Shown here: piece by piece, positions 7,194-15,150 of the stretch | How positions within the stretch are numbered: position 1 is the first letter of the stretch | Layout: each line of letters opens with the position of its first letter | Notes under the pieces: model-generated | The model's input: only the letters and a program-made list of their open reading frames with translations | What the model was told of the DNA's origin: nothing | The model's database searches: none | Translations under genes and position numbers: made by a program | NCBI GenBank assembly: GCA_026387555.1 | Contig: JAPLLM010000109.1 | Coordinates: 1 to 21,857 of the forward strand | Reading direction: 5' to 3' | Source of the DNA: Candidatus Omnitrophota bacterium | GTDB taxonomy: Bacteria > Omnitrophota > Gorgyraeia > Gygaellales > Profunditerraquicolaceae | DNA: 21,857 bases

Positions 7194-7568
7194 ATGAAGT
7201 CTATTTTCATTGTTGCTATATCGATTATAATCGGCGGAGCAATATTTATTCTTTCCGGTTGCGTCCCGAAATCAGGCTCATACGGAGAACAACTTAGTTT
7301 AAGTTCCGTAACGCGCGTTTCCGATATATTTAAGAGTCCATTAAGTTTCAAGGGTAAGGCAGTGCGGTTGGAGGGAACGGTTAAAGAAGAGTGTCCTACG
7401 GGAGGGTGGTTTATGTTTAAGGATGATACCGGAGTTATTTTTGTTAATCTGCATCCTTCGGAATTCGCCATACCACAGGCTTCAGGAAGTAAAGCAGCAG
7501 TAGAGGGGGTTGTAATAACTGAAGGACCTCAACCGTCTATTATAGGTAAGGGGGTAAAGATAAAATGA
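7194..7568 (+). CDS. OB-fold-like lipoprotein
   Basis: A 124-residue lipoprotein. The N-terminus is one hydrophobic helix followed by the lipobox LSGC, with Cys23 as the lipid-attachment site. The mature part (about 60-120) has a beta-rich pattern, VRLEGTVKEECPTGGWFMFKD, then a DTGVIFVNL strand and a later VEGVV strand. This looks like a small OB-fold domain as in bacterial periplasmic OB-fold proteins. The two extra acidic/Cys residues (EEC) could contact a ligand or metal, which is inference. AGGAGG gives strong initiation. It overlaps the ABC permease by ATGA, so it is probably a partner of that transporter. Confidence 0.65.
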   Translation: MKSIFIVAISIIIGGAIFILSGCVPKSGSYGEQLSLSSVTRVSDIFKSPLSFKGKAVRLEGTVKEECPTGGWFMFKDDTGVIFVNLHPSEFAIPQASGSKAAVEGVVITEGPQPSIIGKGVKIK

Positions 7569-8651
7569 AGGCCTTAGGTATAGCTTATAAAAATCTGTTT
7601 AGAAAAAAGATCCGTACTTCCCTTACTGTTGGCGGTGTGGCTATCGCAGTGGCAGTCTTGGTAAGTCTAATGGGATTTGATGCCGGGTATCAACGCAGCC
7701 TTAATCGGGATATTGATAAACTCGGCTATCATCTACTGGTGACGGCTAAAGGATGTCCTTATGAAGCGGCGACGCTTATGCTTAAGGGCGGAGGCGGGCT
7801 GCGATATATGGAAGAAGATGTATTCAAGCGCATATCAAGCGATACGCGCATCGACAAGGTCTCCCCCCAGTTGGTAGCAAGTGTTTATAATCAGGAGGGC
7901 GGCCAGCAGCGGGGAGCGTTTGCGCTTTATATGGGTATCGGCCCGTCGTTTCTAGAATTAAAACCCTGGGTCAAATTTAAATCCGGCGGATGGTTTTCTT
8001 CTACAGATGCCAATGAGGCTATTATGGGATACGAGGCGGCAGAGCTTGAGCAGCGCTCTGTAGGAGATGAGATTTTTGTGCCTGGTGTCGAGCAGGTGCT
8101 AAAGGTCAAGGGAATCATCGAGCGCACAGGCACTCAAGACGATGGCATGGTCTTCTTGCCGCTTTCTACTGCTCAAAAAATCTTCAATCTTTCGGGAAAA
8201 CTTACCGGTATCGGGATAAAACTTAAGGATGTCCGCCAGATCCCGGCTTTTGAGGAGAGCCTTTATAATGAACCAGGTATCCAAGTAGTCAGTCTGGCCC
8301 AGGTCCGCGGTACCATACTCAATCTTGTCTCTTCCTCGCGGGCGATGGTGAATTCAGTGGCAATGATCGCCATATTTATCGCAATTATTGGCGTTACCAA
8401 TACCGTTCTTATGTCGTTTATTCGGAGGCGGCCTTGGTACTTTCTTGGCTGTGATAGGAAGCGGTTTGATCGAGCAGGCAATACGCAAAGGCCTGCCTTA
8501 TGCGCCAGCCGGCCAGCTCGTATTTATTGATCCATCTTTGGTGGTTTTCTCCCTGGCAGGAGCCCTGTTCATGGGGCTTATCGCCGGGACTTATCCGGCA
8601 TTACGCGCCTCGCTCATGAAACCCATTGAAGCGATCCGTTCAGGAGAATAG
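7565..8651 (+). pseudogene. MacB/LolC/FtsX-type ABC permease, broken by internal deletion and frameshift
   Basis: The first part (7565 to about 8420) reads as a MacB-like permease. An N-terminal helix (about residues 14-38) is followed by a periplasmic MacB-type domain and a second helix in NSVAMIAIFIAIIGVTNTVLMSF. Just after MSFI the family normally has a cytoplasmic coupling loop with ERTREIG-like residues. Here the reading frame changes instead. From about 8421 another frame continues with GGGLGTFLAVIGSG, a helix and the usual C-terminus PALRASLMKPIEAIRSGE ending at 8651. About 30 codons are missing and the frame shifts. The rest is clean, so this is a recent lesion or an assembly error. 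Its ATPase partner follows 2 nt later. Confidence 0.85.
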
Positions 8652-8653
8652 AT

Positions 8654-9355
8654 ATGAAAGAGATCATCATTAAAGCGGAAAAACTGACCAGGACCTATAA
8701 GTTACCTGCGGAGGAGATCCACGCGGTGAGGGATGTTGATTTAGAGATCCGCTCCGGAGATTTTATTGCTATCATGGGGCCTTCGGGATCGGGAAAGACT
8801 ACGCTTTTAGACAGTCTTGGTTGTTTGGGAAGGATTTCTAGCGGACGGTTAAGCGTGTTAGGCCGGGATGTATCGCAGGCCAAAGAGAATACCCTGGTGT
8901 TTATGCGGCGCAAGTTCATTAGTTTTATATTTCAGGATTTTCTGCTGATACCTAGCCTTAGCGCGCTTGAAAACGTAGAGCTTCCTTTGTATTTTGCCAG
9001 AGATAAGCAAGACAGGGGCAGGGCTGTTGAGCTGTTGCAGAAGGTGGGGCTGCAAGATCGTATCAATCACCTGCCGAAAGAATTATCAGGCGGAGAAAAG
9101 CAGAGAGTGGCTATAGCCCGGGCATTGGCCATTTCTCCCAAGGTTCTTTTTGCGGATGAGCCTACGGGTAATCTCGATACTAAGAGTTCGCAGGAGATAT
9201 TTGAGTTATTCAGGAAGCTTAATAAAGAAGACGGCCTCACTCTGGTGGTGACTACTCATAATCCCCAGTTGGGCGCGCTTGCTGACCGGATATTCTACAT
9301 TAAAGACGGAAGCATAGTACCTAAAGAAGCATCTGGTCTATCCCTTTCTAGTTAA
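8654..9355 (+). CDS. MacB/LolD-type ABC transporter ATP-binding protein
   Basis: A 233-residue ABC ATPase. Walker A is GPSGSGKTT (42-50), the signature is LSGGEKQR (144-151) and Walker B is VLFADEP (164-170), followed by the TGNLD D-loop and a switch His in TTH. The sequence is closest to the MacB/LolD/FtsE group, which drive FtsX-like permeases that act on periplasmic substrates or transmit force. It starts 2 nt after the broken permease and ends the CsoR-led operon. If the permease is really inactive this ATPase has no partner here; if the break is an assembly error the pair is complete. Confidence 0.92.
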   Translation: MKEIIIKAEKLTRTYKLPAEEIHAVRDVDLEIRSGDFIAIMGPSGSGKTTLLDSLGCLGRISSGRLSVLGRDVSQAKENTLVFMRRKFISFIFQDFLLIPSLSALENVELPLYFARDKQDRGRAVELLQKVGLQDRINHLPKELSGGEKQRVAIARALAISPKVLFADEPTGNLDTKSSQEIFELFRKLNKEDGLTLVVTTHNPQLGALADRIFYIKDGSIVPKEASGLSLSS

Positions 9356-9382
9356 CCCATCAGAAAAATCTCAAAAAAATAC

Positions 9383-9427
9383 TTGACAAGATAAGAAATT
9401 ATGTTATAGTCTACTAAGTTGATAGAC
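9383..9427 (+). promoter_or_regulatory. Promoter of the Rrf2 operon with overlapping palindrome
   Basis: TTGACA (9383-9388) and TATAGT (9405-9410) are 16 bp apart. A dyad, GTCTA-N9-TAGAC (9409-9427), begins inside the -10 box and runs over the expected transcription start. It lies 25 bp before the Rrf2 gene, a natural place for autoregulation. Assigning the dyad to this Rrf2 protein is inference. Confidence 0.65.
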
Positions 9428-9451
9428 ATTATATAGAATAGAGGGAGCAAG

Positions 9452-9889
9452 ATGAAGATCACTTATCGAGGGGATTACGCGCTAAAAGCCATATTGGATT
9501 TGACGTTAAATCACAATAACGTTGTTACCATACATGATTTAGCAAAACGCGCGCAGATACCCATAAAATTTCTGGAGCAGGTTTTGTTGGAATTAAAGAG
9601 GGGCGGATTTGTGGAGAGCCGGCGCGGAAATGTGGGCGGCTATCTTTTGGCAAAACACCCTTCGCAGATAAGGGTAGGGGATATTATCAGGTTTATTGAC
9701 GGCCCGCTTGAGCCGATCGCCTGTACCGAGAAAGATTATTCAGGTTGCAGCGATATTTATAAGTGCGCATTCAGAAAGATCTTTAAGGAAGTTGCCCAAG
9801 CAACATCCGATATCGTAGATAATATTAATTTTGAAGAACTAGCTAAACAAGTAGAGTCGACCAGCGGCATATTTGTTTACCAAATATGA
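9452..9889 (+). CDS. Rrf2-family transcriptional regulator with three cysteines
   Basis: A 145-residue Rrf2-family winged-helix regulator. The DNA-binding helices lie at about residues 26-50, and the wing has SRRGNVGGYLLAK. Cys91, Cys99 and Cys105 (C-x7-C-x5-C) sit where IscR-like members bind an Fe-S cluster, so cluster or redox sensing is likely. CymR-type cysteine regulators usually lack these Cys. It is the first gene of a cluster with YezD-like, metY, cysK, metX and metW genes, suggesting it controls sulfur assimilation in response to Fe-S or cysteine status. A matched promoter and palindrome lie just upstream. Its stop overlaps the ATG of a possible short extension of the next gene. Confidence 0.9.
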   Translation: MKITYRGDYALKAILDLTLNHNNVVTIHDLAKRAQIPIKFLEQVLLELKRGGFVESRRGNVGGYLLAKHPSQIRVGDIIRFIDGPLEPIACTEKDYSGCSDIYKCAFRKIFKEVAQATSDIVDNINFEELAKQVESTSGIFVYQI

Positions 9890-9906
9890 TCGGAGAGTGT
9901 TTAGCG

Positions 9907-10089
9907 ATGCCAGAGAATAAGAATATCGTAAATGACGCTATTATCAAGGATCTAGCTGATACCGTAACTGATTTAAAATTCGGCTCGATCACCATAAAGG
10001 TACATGATTCCCGGATCGTCCAGGTAGAGGTTTCGAAGAAGAACCGCTTTGACGATGTGTGGAGCATCGAGGAAGGGGGTGGTATTTAG
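9907..10089 (+). CDS. YezD-like small protein (DUF2292)
   Basis: A 60-residue protein matching the YezD/DUF2292 family by its core LKFGSITIKVHDSRIVQVE. I prefer the ATG at 9907, 11 nt after GGAG; an ATG at 9886 overlapping the Rrf2 stop would add seven residues without family support. The function of the family is unknown. In Bacillus, yezD belongs to sulfur-metabolism genes controlled by an Rrf2-family repressor. The pairing here of an Rrf2 gene, this gene and cysteine/methionine genes repeats that association in a distant organism. Confidence 0.82.
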   Translation: MPENKNIVNDAIIKDLADTVTDLKFGSITIKVHDSRIVQVEVSKKNRFDDVWSIEEGGGI

Positions 10090-10109
10090 TTTATTCGCAG
10101 TATTTGGTT

Positions 10110-10137
10110 AACGGGGCTAACCCTAACCGTTCTTTTT
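10110..10137 (+). terminator. Weak possible terminator after the YezD-like gene
   Basis: AACGG (10110-10114) can pair with CCGTT (10127-10131), with two more inner G-C pairs beyond a small bulge, followed by a T-rich run to 10137. The stem is short and imperfect, so termination would be partial at best. The gap from 10090 to 10207 holds nothing else I can name. Confidence 0.3.
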
Positions 10138-10207
10138 AAAAATAAAATATGCTTGATACAACCGGTCAGCCGGAGTAAAAAGCGCAAATTCAGATAGGAA
10201 AAAGAAA

Positions 10208-11056
10208 ATGAAGAAGACACTCTTGATATTTGCAGCTTTATTGCTGACGGTTGTGTTGTTTGATAGAATAGCATTTGCTGGCCCACCGTTTAATAATCTG
10301 GAAGGCGTGGGCGGTGTGGCATTTAACCCTCTGGCGTACCTTGCCGAGGGGGATAGCGACCTGAAGATCGGCGACCAGCCTATTATAGGTAAGCCGCGCT
10401 TCGGGGCCTGGTATGTGAATCTGCCGGACGCTAAGATTGACTGGACATCATTCGGTGTCGCAGATACGCTCTTTAAAAGACTAGAAGTTTCTTACGGATA
10501 TGAGACGGTCAGCTGGGTCGACCATCCCACGTTCCATAAGAATAACATCGGCGCAAAGTTCTTAGTGCTGGAGGAGAATTCGTTCGGTTCAAAATTAGTC
10601 CCTGCCTTTTCCATCGGGACTATATATAAGACTACAAGCGCTAAAGGTATTTCTAAACTTGGGTTTCCTTTACGCTCGACCGGACAAGACTGGTATGCCG
10701 TTGCTACAAAGACGATACCCCAGCTTCTTCCGGTCCCGGTGATCATCTCGGGTGGCGCTCTCTCGTCGCAGGAATACGTTACCGGTGTTTTAGGATTTCA
10801 CAATAAAAGGAAGATAACCGGCTTTGCCAACATCGATCTGGTCTTGCCTCACGGGTTCGTGGTCGGTTATGAATTTAAGCAGGGCGAACAGTTTTCCTCG
10901 TATAAGAATAATAATTATTGGGATGCGCATATTGCCTGGATCCCCAATAAGAACCTTACGCTAATAGCAGCCTACACCGCTACCGGTGGATACGGCAAAG
11001 GTACGAGGACAGGGTTGGGCGATGGCGTGGTGTTAAGCGCCCAGTACGCGTTCTAA
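10208..11056 (+). CDS. DUF3034-family outer-membrane beta-barrel protein
   Basis: A 282-residue secreted protein. A signal peptide covers residues 1-24, with a cut after AFA. The mature N-terminus, PPFNNLEGVGGVAFNPLAYL, is the hallmark opening of DUF3034 proteins. The rest is strand-rich, with a C-terminal SAQYAF strand ending in Phe, as outer-membrane barrels do. The family has no established function. Its position between an Rrf2/YezD pair and the metY-cysK-metX-metW genes is unusual and suggests an envelope role tied to sulfur compounds, but this is inference. AGGA precedes the ATG. Confidence 0.82.
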   Translation: MKKTLLIFAALLLTVVLFDRIAFAGPPFNNLEGVGGVAFNPLAYLAEGDSDLKIGDQPIIGKPRFGAWYVNLPDAKIDWTSFGVADTLFKRLEVSYGYETVSWVDHPTFHKNNIGAKFLVLEENSFGSKLVPAFSIGTIYKTTSAKGISKLGFPLRSTGQDWYAVATKTIPQLLPVPVIISGGALSSQEYVTGVLGFHNKRKITGFANIDLVLPHGFVVGYEFKQGEQFSSYKNNNYWDAHIAWIPNKNLTLIAAYTATGGYGKGTRTGLGDGVVLSAQYAF

Positions 11057-11072
11057 AATACTAACGGAGTAA

Positions 11073-11097
11073 CGGGTAGGGATAATATCCCTACCCG
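11073..11097 (+). other. Perfect 11-bp hairpin between the DUF3034 gene and metY
   Basis: CGGGTAGGGAT (11073-11083) pairs perfectly with ATCCCTACCCG (11087-11097) around the loop AAT. No T-run follows, so it is not a classical intrinsic terminator. It could pause or attenuate transcription, or protect one end of a processed mRNA. It lies 26 nt before the metY start, close enough to influence it. Confidence 0.6.
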
Positions 11098-11123
11098 GCA
11101 ACCTTACTACAAGGAGCTGAAAG

Positions 11124-12327
11124 ATGACTAAGATCGATAGTCTATCAGACTACGTCCTACCAGTTTAAGAGTACGGAGCATGCGGCTAATCTTTTCGGGC
11201 TGAAGGAATTCGGGAACATTTATACCCGATTGATGAATCCCACTACTGACGTACTAGAAAAGAGGATTGCTCTTCTTGTCGGCGGAGTAGGAGCGCTTGC
11301 TGTTGCAAGTGGACAATCCGCAATAACTATTGCGCTTTTGAATATCGCGCAGGCAGGGGATGAAATAGTCTCCGCGGATAATCTTTACGGTGGGACCTAC
11401 AATTTATTCCATTACACCTTTAATCGTCTCGGAATAAAGGTTAAGTTTGTCCCATCCGGAGATTTGGACGCTTTCCAAAAAGCAATAACCCCTAAAACAA
11501 AAGCGATCTACGCGGAGTCAATCGGAAACCCAAAATTAAACGTAACGGATTTAGAGGGTTTATCGAAGGTAGCGCACAAAAATGGCCTCCCGTTAGTTCT
11601 GGATAATACGGTTTCTCCGTATCTTTTACGGCCCATTGATTTTGGCGTAGATATCGTAGTCTATTCCGCGACTAAATTCATCGGCGGGCATGGCACTTCG
11701 CTTGGCGGATTAATCGTTGATTCCGGTAAATTCGACTGGACTAACGGAAAGTTCCCCTTGATTGCAGCGCCCGATCCGAGTTATCACGGGATAAACTTTG
11801 TCGAGGCATTAAAACCACTGGGAAACATCGCTTACATAATCAAGGCGCGGGTCGTCTTCGGAGCGGCTGTTTCGCCGTTTAATTCGTTTCTCTTTTTGCA
11901 GGGCCTGGAGACTTTGCATCTTCGTATGCCGCGGCATTCGGAGAACGCCCTGGCAGTAGCGAAGTTTCTAGAAATTCACCCAAAGGTAAGCTGGGTGAAT
12001 TATCCTGGTTTAGATTCCAGTCCGGAAAAGGTGAAAGTTAAAAAATATCTGTCCAAAGGCGCCGGAGCGATTTTAGGGTTTGGCATCAAAGGAGGGTTGG
12101 AAGCGGGGAAGAAATTCATTAATTCTCTTGAGCTTATCTCGCATCTGGCAAATGTCGGGGATGCTAAAAGCTTGGCAATCCACCCCGCGACGACTACGCA
12201 TCAGCAGTTGTCGGCCGAAGAGCAGCTGGCTACCGGAGTCACTCCGGATTTTATCCGCCTCTCTATCGGTATCGAACACATCGACGACATTATCGCGGAT
12301 ATCAAGCAGGCACTGGAGAAAGCTTAA
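11124..12327 (+). pseudogene. metY: O-acetylhomoserine sulfhydrylase (MetY), 5' end frame-disrupted
   Basis: A PLP enzyme that makes homocysteine from O-acetylhomoserine and sulfide. The body is unmistakable: NIYTRLMNPTTDV, SGQSAIT, LYGGTYNLF, the PLP-lysine motif SATKFIGGHG (11665-11694) and the C-terminal SIGIEHIDDII. The natural start is the ATG at 11124, 7 nt after AAGGAG, but its frame (MTKID) hits a stop at 11166. The conserved QTTSYQFKSTEHAANLF lies in another frame from about 11140. About 25 codons appear to be missing near 11136. The remaining open frame begins at TTG 11230/ATG 11233 and lacks the N-terminal region. A second possible gap lies at 11851-11860: KARVVFGAA replaces the family KARVxLLRDxGAA. 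Lesions are real or from assembly. Confidence 0.9.
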
Positions 12328-12348
12328 CAATTAATAGGAGATGATGAT

Positions 12349-13284
12349 ATGTCAAAGATATATTCTGATCTGACTAAAACAGTAGGGAATACCCCGTTGG
12401 TAAGGATTAACCGCCTTACGCAGGGGCTTGAAGCTACAATATTAGCCAAAGTAGAGTCGTTTAATCCGCTCTCAAGCGTTAAGGATCGCATTGGTGTTGC
12501 GATGATCGAGGATGCCGAAGCTAAGGGTTTATTAAATAAGGATTCGGTGATAATCGAGCCTACATCGGGAAATACCGGTATTGCCTTGGCTTTTGTGGCT
12601 GCAGCAAAGGGTTATAAGTTGATATTGACTATGCCTGATACCATGAGCCTTGAGCGCAGGCAGCTTTTAAAGATCCTCGGCGCGGAATTAGTTTTAACCG
12701 AAGGGGCAAAAGGAATGAAAGGCGCTATCGATAAGGCCGATGAATTAGCAAAAAACACCCCGCATAGTTTTGTTCCGCAGCAATTTAATAACCCGGCTAA
12801 CCCCGAGATACACCGTAAGACTACAGCCGAGGAGATTTGGAGCGATACGGACGGTAAAACTGATATTTTTATTGCCGGAATCGGGACCGGTGGTACAATA
12901 ACCGGAGTAGGAGAGGCCTTGAAGAAGCATAATCCGGCGGTAAAGATCATCGCTGTCGAGCCGGTTGATTCTCCGGTCTTGTCCGGCGGAAAACCCGGGC
13001 CGCATAAGATACAAGGAATAGGCGCGGGATTCGTCCCCAAGATATTGGATTTAAAAGTAGTTGATGAGATCATTCAGGTTAAACACGAAGACGCCGGAGC
13101 TATTGCTCGGGCTTTAGCGCGTAAGGAAGGTTTGTTTGTAGGTATTTCCAGCGGGGCTGCCATGTGGGCGGCACTGGAAGTAGCAAAAAGAAAAGAATCA
13201 AAAGGTAAAAACATAATAGTAGTTTTTCCGGATACAGGCGAAAGATATCTTTCGACCTGGCTATTTCAGGAGTATTTAGCATGA
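12349..13284 (+). CDS. cysK: Cysteine synthase
   Basis: A 311-residue PLP-dependent cysteine synthase that condenses O-acetylserine with sulfide. Lys45 in SSVKDR is the PLP lysine. PTSGNTGIAL is the substrate-binding loop, GTGGTITG binds the PLP phosphate, and the C-terminal GERYLST is conserved. The length is standard. The same operon makes homocysteine by direct sulfhydrylation, so sulfide is the shared sulfur source. No serine acetyltransferase (cysE) is present in this window. GGAG precedes the ATG and the stop overlaps metX by ATGA. Confidence 0.96.
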   Translation: MSKIYSDLTKTVGNTPLVRINRLTQGLEATILAKVESFNPLSSVKDRIGVAMIEDAEAKGLLNKDSVIIEPTSGNTGIALAFVAAAKGYKLILTMPDTMSLERRQLLKILGAELVLTEGAKGMKGAIDKADELAKNTPHSFVPQQFNNPANPEIHRKTTAEEIWSDTDGKTDIFIAGIGTGGTITGVGEALKKHNPAVKIIAVEPVDSPVLSGGKPGPHKIQGIGAGFVPKILDLKVVDEIIQVKHEDAGAIARALARKEGLFVGISSGAAMWAALEVAKRKESKGKNIIVVFPDTGERYLSTWLFQEYLA

Positions 13285-14417
13285 CTTTGAAAGTAGAGAA
13301 CATAGGGCTGGTCAAAACGCAGTATTTTACTTTTGGCGAGCCTCCCGATGAATTGAAGCTCGATTCAGGGAAGGCCTTAGGCCCTATTGTGCTCGCTTTC
13401 GAAACTTACGGAGAGTTAAACGCGGATAAATCCAACGCCATTCTCGTGGTGCACGCTTTATCCGGAGATGCGCATGCGGCAGGATTCCACGAAGGCGATA
13501 AGGAACCGGGCTGGTGGAATGATATGATCGGTCCGAACAAGGCGCTGGATACCAATAAATATTTTGTTATCTGTTCTAATTGTCTGGGCGGGTGCCGCGG
13601 CTCGACCGGGCCGTCGTCGATAAATCCCCAAACCAATAAGCCTTACGGGTTAAGTTTTCCTGTGATTACTATAGCGGATATGGTCCGGGCGCAGAAATAT
13701 CTGATTGACCATCTTGGTATAAAAAAGTTGCTTTGTGTCATCGGCGGTTCAATGGGCGGGATGCAGGTTTTGCAATGGGTGGCGAGTTTTCCTAAGAGTG
13801 TTCAGAGCGCCATACCCATTGCCTGCGCGTTGAAGCATTCTCCCCAGCAGATCGCTTTTGATGAGGTGGGAAGACAAGCGGTAATGGCTGACCCTGCCTG
13901 GAATGAAGGCAACTATTATGATGCGGAAAAGCCCGAAAGGGGCCTGGCGGTGGCGCGCATGATCGGTCATATCACTTACATGAGCGACAAGTCAATGGAG
14001 GATAAGTTCTCCCGTAGGCTGAAAGACAAAGATTATAGTTTTAAGTTTATAACAGATTTCGAGGTAGAAGGTTATCTGCGCTATCGCGGGGATAGCTTCG
14101 TCAAGCGCTTTGACGCTAACTCTTATCTGTATGTAACTAAAGCTATGGATTATTTTGATCTGTCGGGAGCTAAATTAATCCCCAAGGCTATCGATGTGCG
14201 TTTCCTGGTGATTTCTTTTAAGTCTGACTGGCTCTATCCGTCGTACCAGTCGCAGGATATCGTGCGCCAGTTAAAGATCCGCGGGGTAGACGCTACTTAT
14301 TGCGAGATAAACTCTACTTACGGGCATGACGCATTTCTTCTTGAGGTCGAAGAAGAGACGCGCCTGATCAAGCATTTCCTGAAAAAGACTTTTCACGGAT
14401 ATAATATAGCGAGGTAG
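13281..14417 (+). CDS. metX: Homoserine O-acetyltransferase
   Basis: A 378-residue alpha/beta-hydrolase-fold acyltransferase that acetylates (or succinylates) homoserine, feeding the MetY reaction. The catalytic triad is Ser157 in GGSMGG, Asp316 in FKSDWLYP and His349 in GHDAF. The family patterns CLGGCRGSTGPSS and MQVLQW are present and the length is normal. The ATG overlaps the cysK stop by four bases, and metW follows 3 nt later in the usual MetX-MetW pairing. Acetyl versus succinyl preference is assumed from the metY context, not proven. Confidence 0.95.
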   Translation: MTLKVENIGLVKTQYFTFGEPPDELKLDSGKALGPIVLAFETYGELNADKSNAILVVHALSGDAHAAGFHEGDKEPGWWNDMIGPNKALDTNKYFVICSNCLGGCRGSTGPSSINPQTNKPYGLSFPVITIADMVRAQKYLIDHLGIKKLLCVIGGSMGGMQVLQWVASFPKSVQSAIPIACALKHSPQQIAFDEVGRQAVMADPAWNEGNYYDAEKPERGLAVARMIGHITYMSDKSMEDKFSRRLKDKDYSFKFITDFEVEGYLRYRGDSFVKRFDANSYLYVTKAMDYFDLSGAKLIPKAIDVRFLVISFKSDWLYPSYQSQDIVRQLKIRGVDATYCEINSTYGHDAFLLEVEEETRLIKHFLKKTFHGYNIAR

Positions 14418-14420
14418 GAC

Positions 14421-15011
14421 TTGAGCGCAGAGACAAGCTTGGATTATAGGATCATCACCGATATCGTCGAGCCGGACTCTAAGGTTCTGGATTTAGGGTG
14501 CGGTAACGGGGATCTTTTGTACCTTTTGGCTAAAGAAAAAAACGCGGTAGTCCAGGGGATCGAGCTCAACGATGAGGCTATCTATCAATGCGTGGAGAAA
14601 GGCCTAAGCGTATTCCACAGCGATATCGACTCCAGCCTTAGCGAATACCCGGATAAGTCTTTCGACTACGTGATACTTAATCAGAGTTTGCAAGAGGTAA
14701 AGAGGGCTGACTTTGTAATGGAGGAGGCCTTGCGCGTGGGCAATAAAGCTATAATCGGTTTTTCAAACTTCGCACATATAAAGGCGCGTTTTATGATGTT
14801 CTTCCGGGGTAAGGCCCCGATTACCAAATCGTTACCTTACCACTGGTTTGATACGCCTAACGTGCGGTTCTTAAGCATTAGCGACTTTAAGAATTACTGC
14901 GTGGTCAAGGGCTTTAAGATCTTGCATGTGCGTTATTTGGGCAAAAGGAAAGAGGTTAATTTTTGGCCTAATCTTTTTGCCTTGAACGCGATTTTTGTTA
15001 TTCAAAAATAA
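14421..15011 (+). CDS. metW: MetW, methyltransferase-like methionine biosynthesis protein
   Basis: A 196-residue class I SAM-methyltransferase-fold protein. Motif I is VLDLGCGNGD (39-48), and YVILNQSLQEV and LPYHWFDTPNVRFLS match MetW. It supports MetX in homoserine acylation in many bacteria. The start is a TTG just after the metX stop, with AGG-type complementarity in the end of metX; no ATG upstream fits the family. It is the last gene before the TPP riboswitch, which begins at the next base. Confidence 0.92.
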   Translation: MSAETSLDYRIITDIVEPDSKVLDLGCGNGDLLYLLAKEKNAVVQGIELNDEAIYQCVEKGLSVFHSDIDSSLSEYPDKSFDYVILNQSLQEVKRADFVMEEALRVGNKAIIGFSNFAHIKARFMMFFRGKAPITKSLPYHWFDTPNVRFLSISDFKNYCVVKGFKILHVRYLGKRKEVNFWPNLFALNAIFVIQK

Positions 15012-15096
15012 GGGGAGGCTGTTTAGCAGCCTGAGAGTTCTGCGTTTCAAGCGGATTACCCTTTAAACCTGATCTGGATAATGCCAGCGTAGGGAT
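15012..15096 (+). promoter_or_regulatory. TPP (THI-element) riboswitch
   Basis: Conserved blocks appear in order: GGGGAGGCT, CTGAGAG (15041-15047), ACCCTTTAAACCTGATCTGG and GCCAGCGTAGGGA. The ends GGGG and AGGGA flank the aptamer. It is followed by an intrinsic terminator and then thiS, so it should stop transcription of thiS-thiG-thiH-thiF when thiamine diphosphate is abundant. The aptamer begins at the base after the metW stop and no promoter is visible between them. Confidence 0.97.
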
Positions 15097-15105
15097 GAAA
15101 TTTTG

Positions 15106-15134
15106 ACCCTTATGTTTCGGCATAAGGGTTTTTT
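15106..15134 (+). terminator. Riboswitch-controlled intrinsic terminator
   Basis: ACCCTTATG (15106-15114) pairs with CATAAGGGT (15121-15129) around the loop TTTCGG, followed at once by a T-run (15129-15134). It is the expression platform of the TPP riboswitch, located 16 nt before the thiS start. Confidence 0.92.
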
Positions 15135-15150
15135 ATTTTAAAGGAGTATT

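Noticed and set aside
8388..8651. A separate small membrane protein
   Set aside because: Its sequence after about 8421 is the C-terminal part of the MacB-like permease in a shifted frame, not a new gene.
11136..11146. GATAGTCTATC palindrome as a second Rrf2 operator
   Set aside because: It lies at the suspected metY junction and partly encodes conserved residues (VYQ), and it does not match the spacing of the dyad at 9409-9427.
12080..12334. Open frames on both strands inside the metY 3' end
   Set aside because: They are shadows of the strongly conserved MetY sequence and have no ribosome-binding site or family match.
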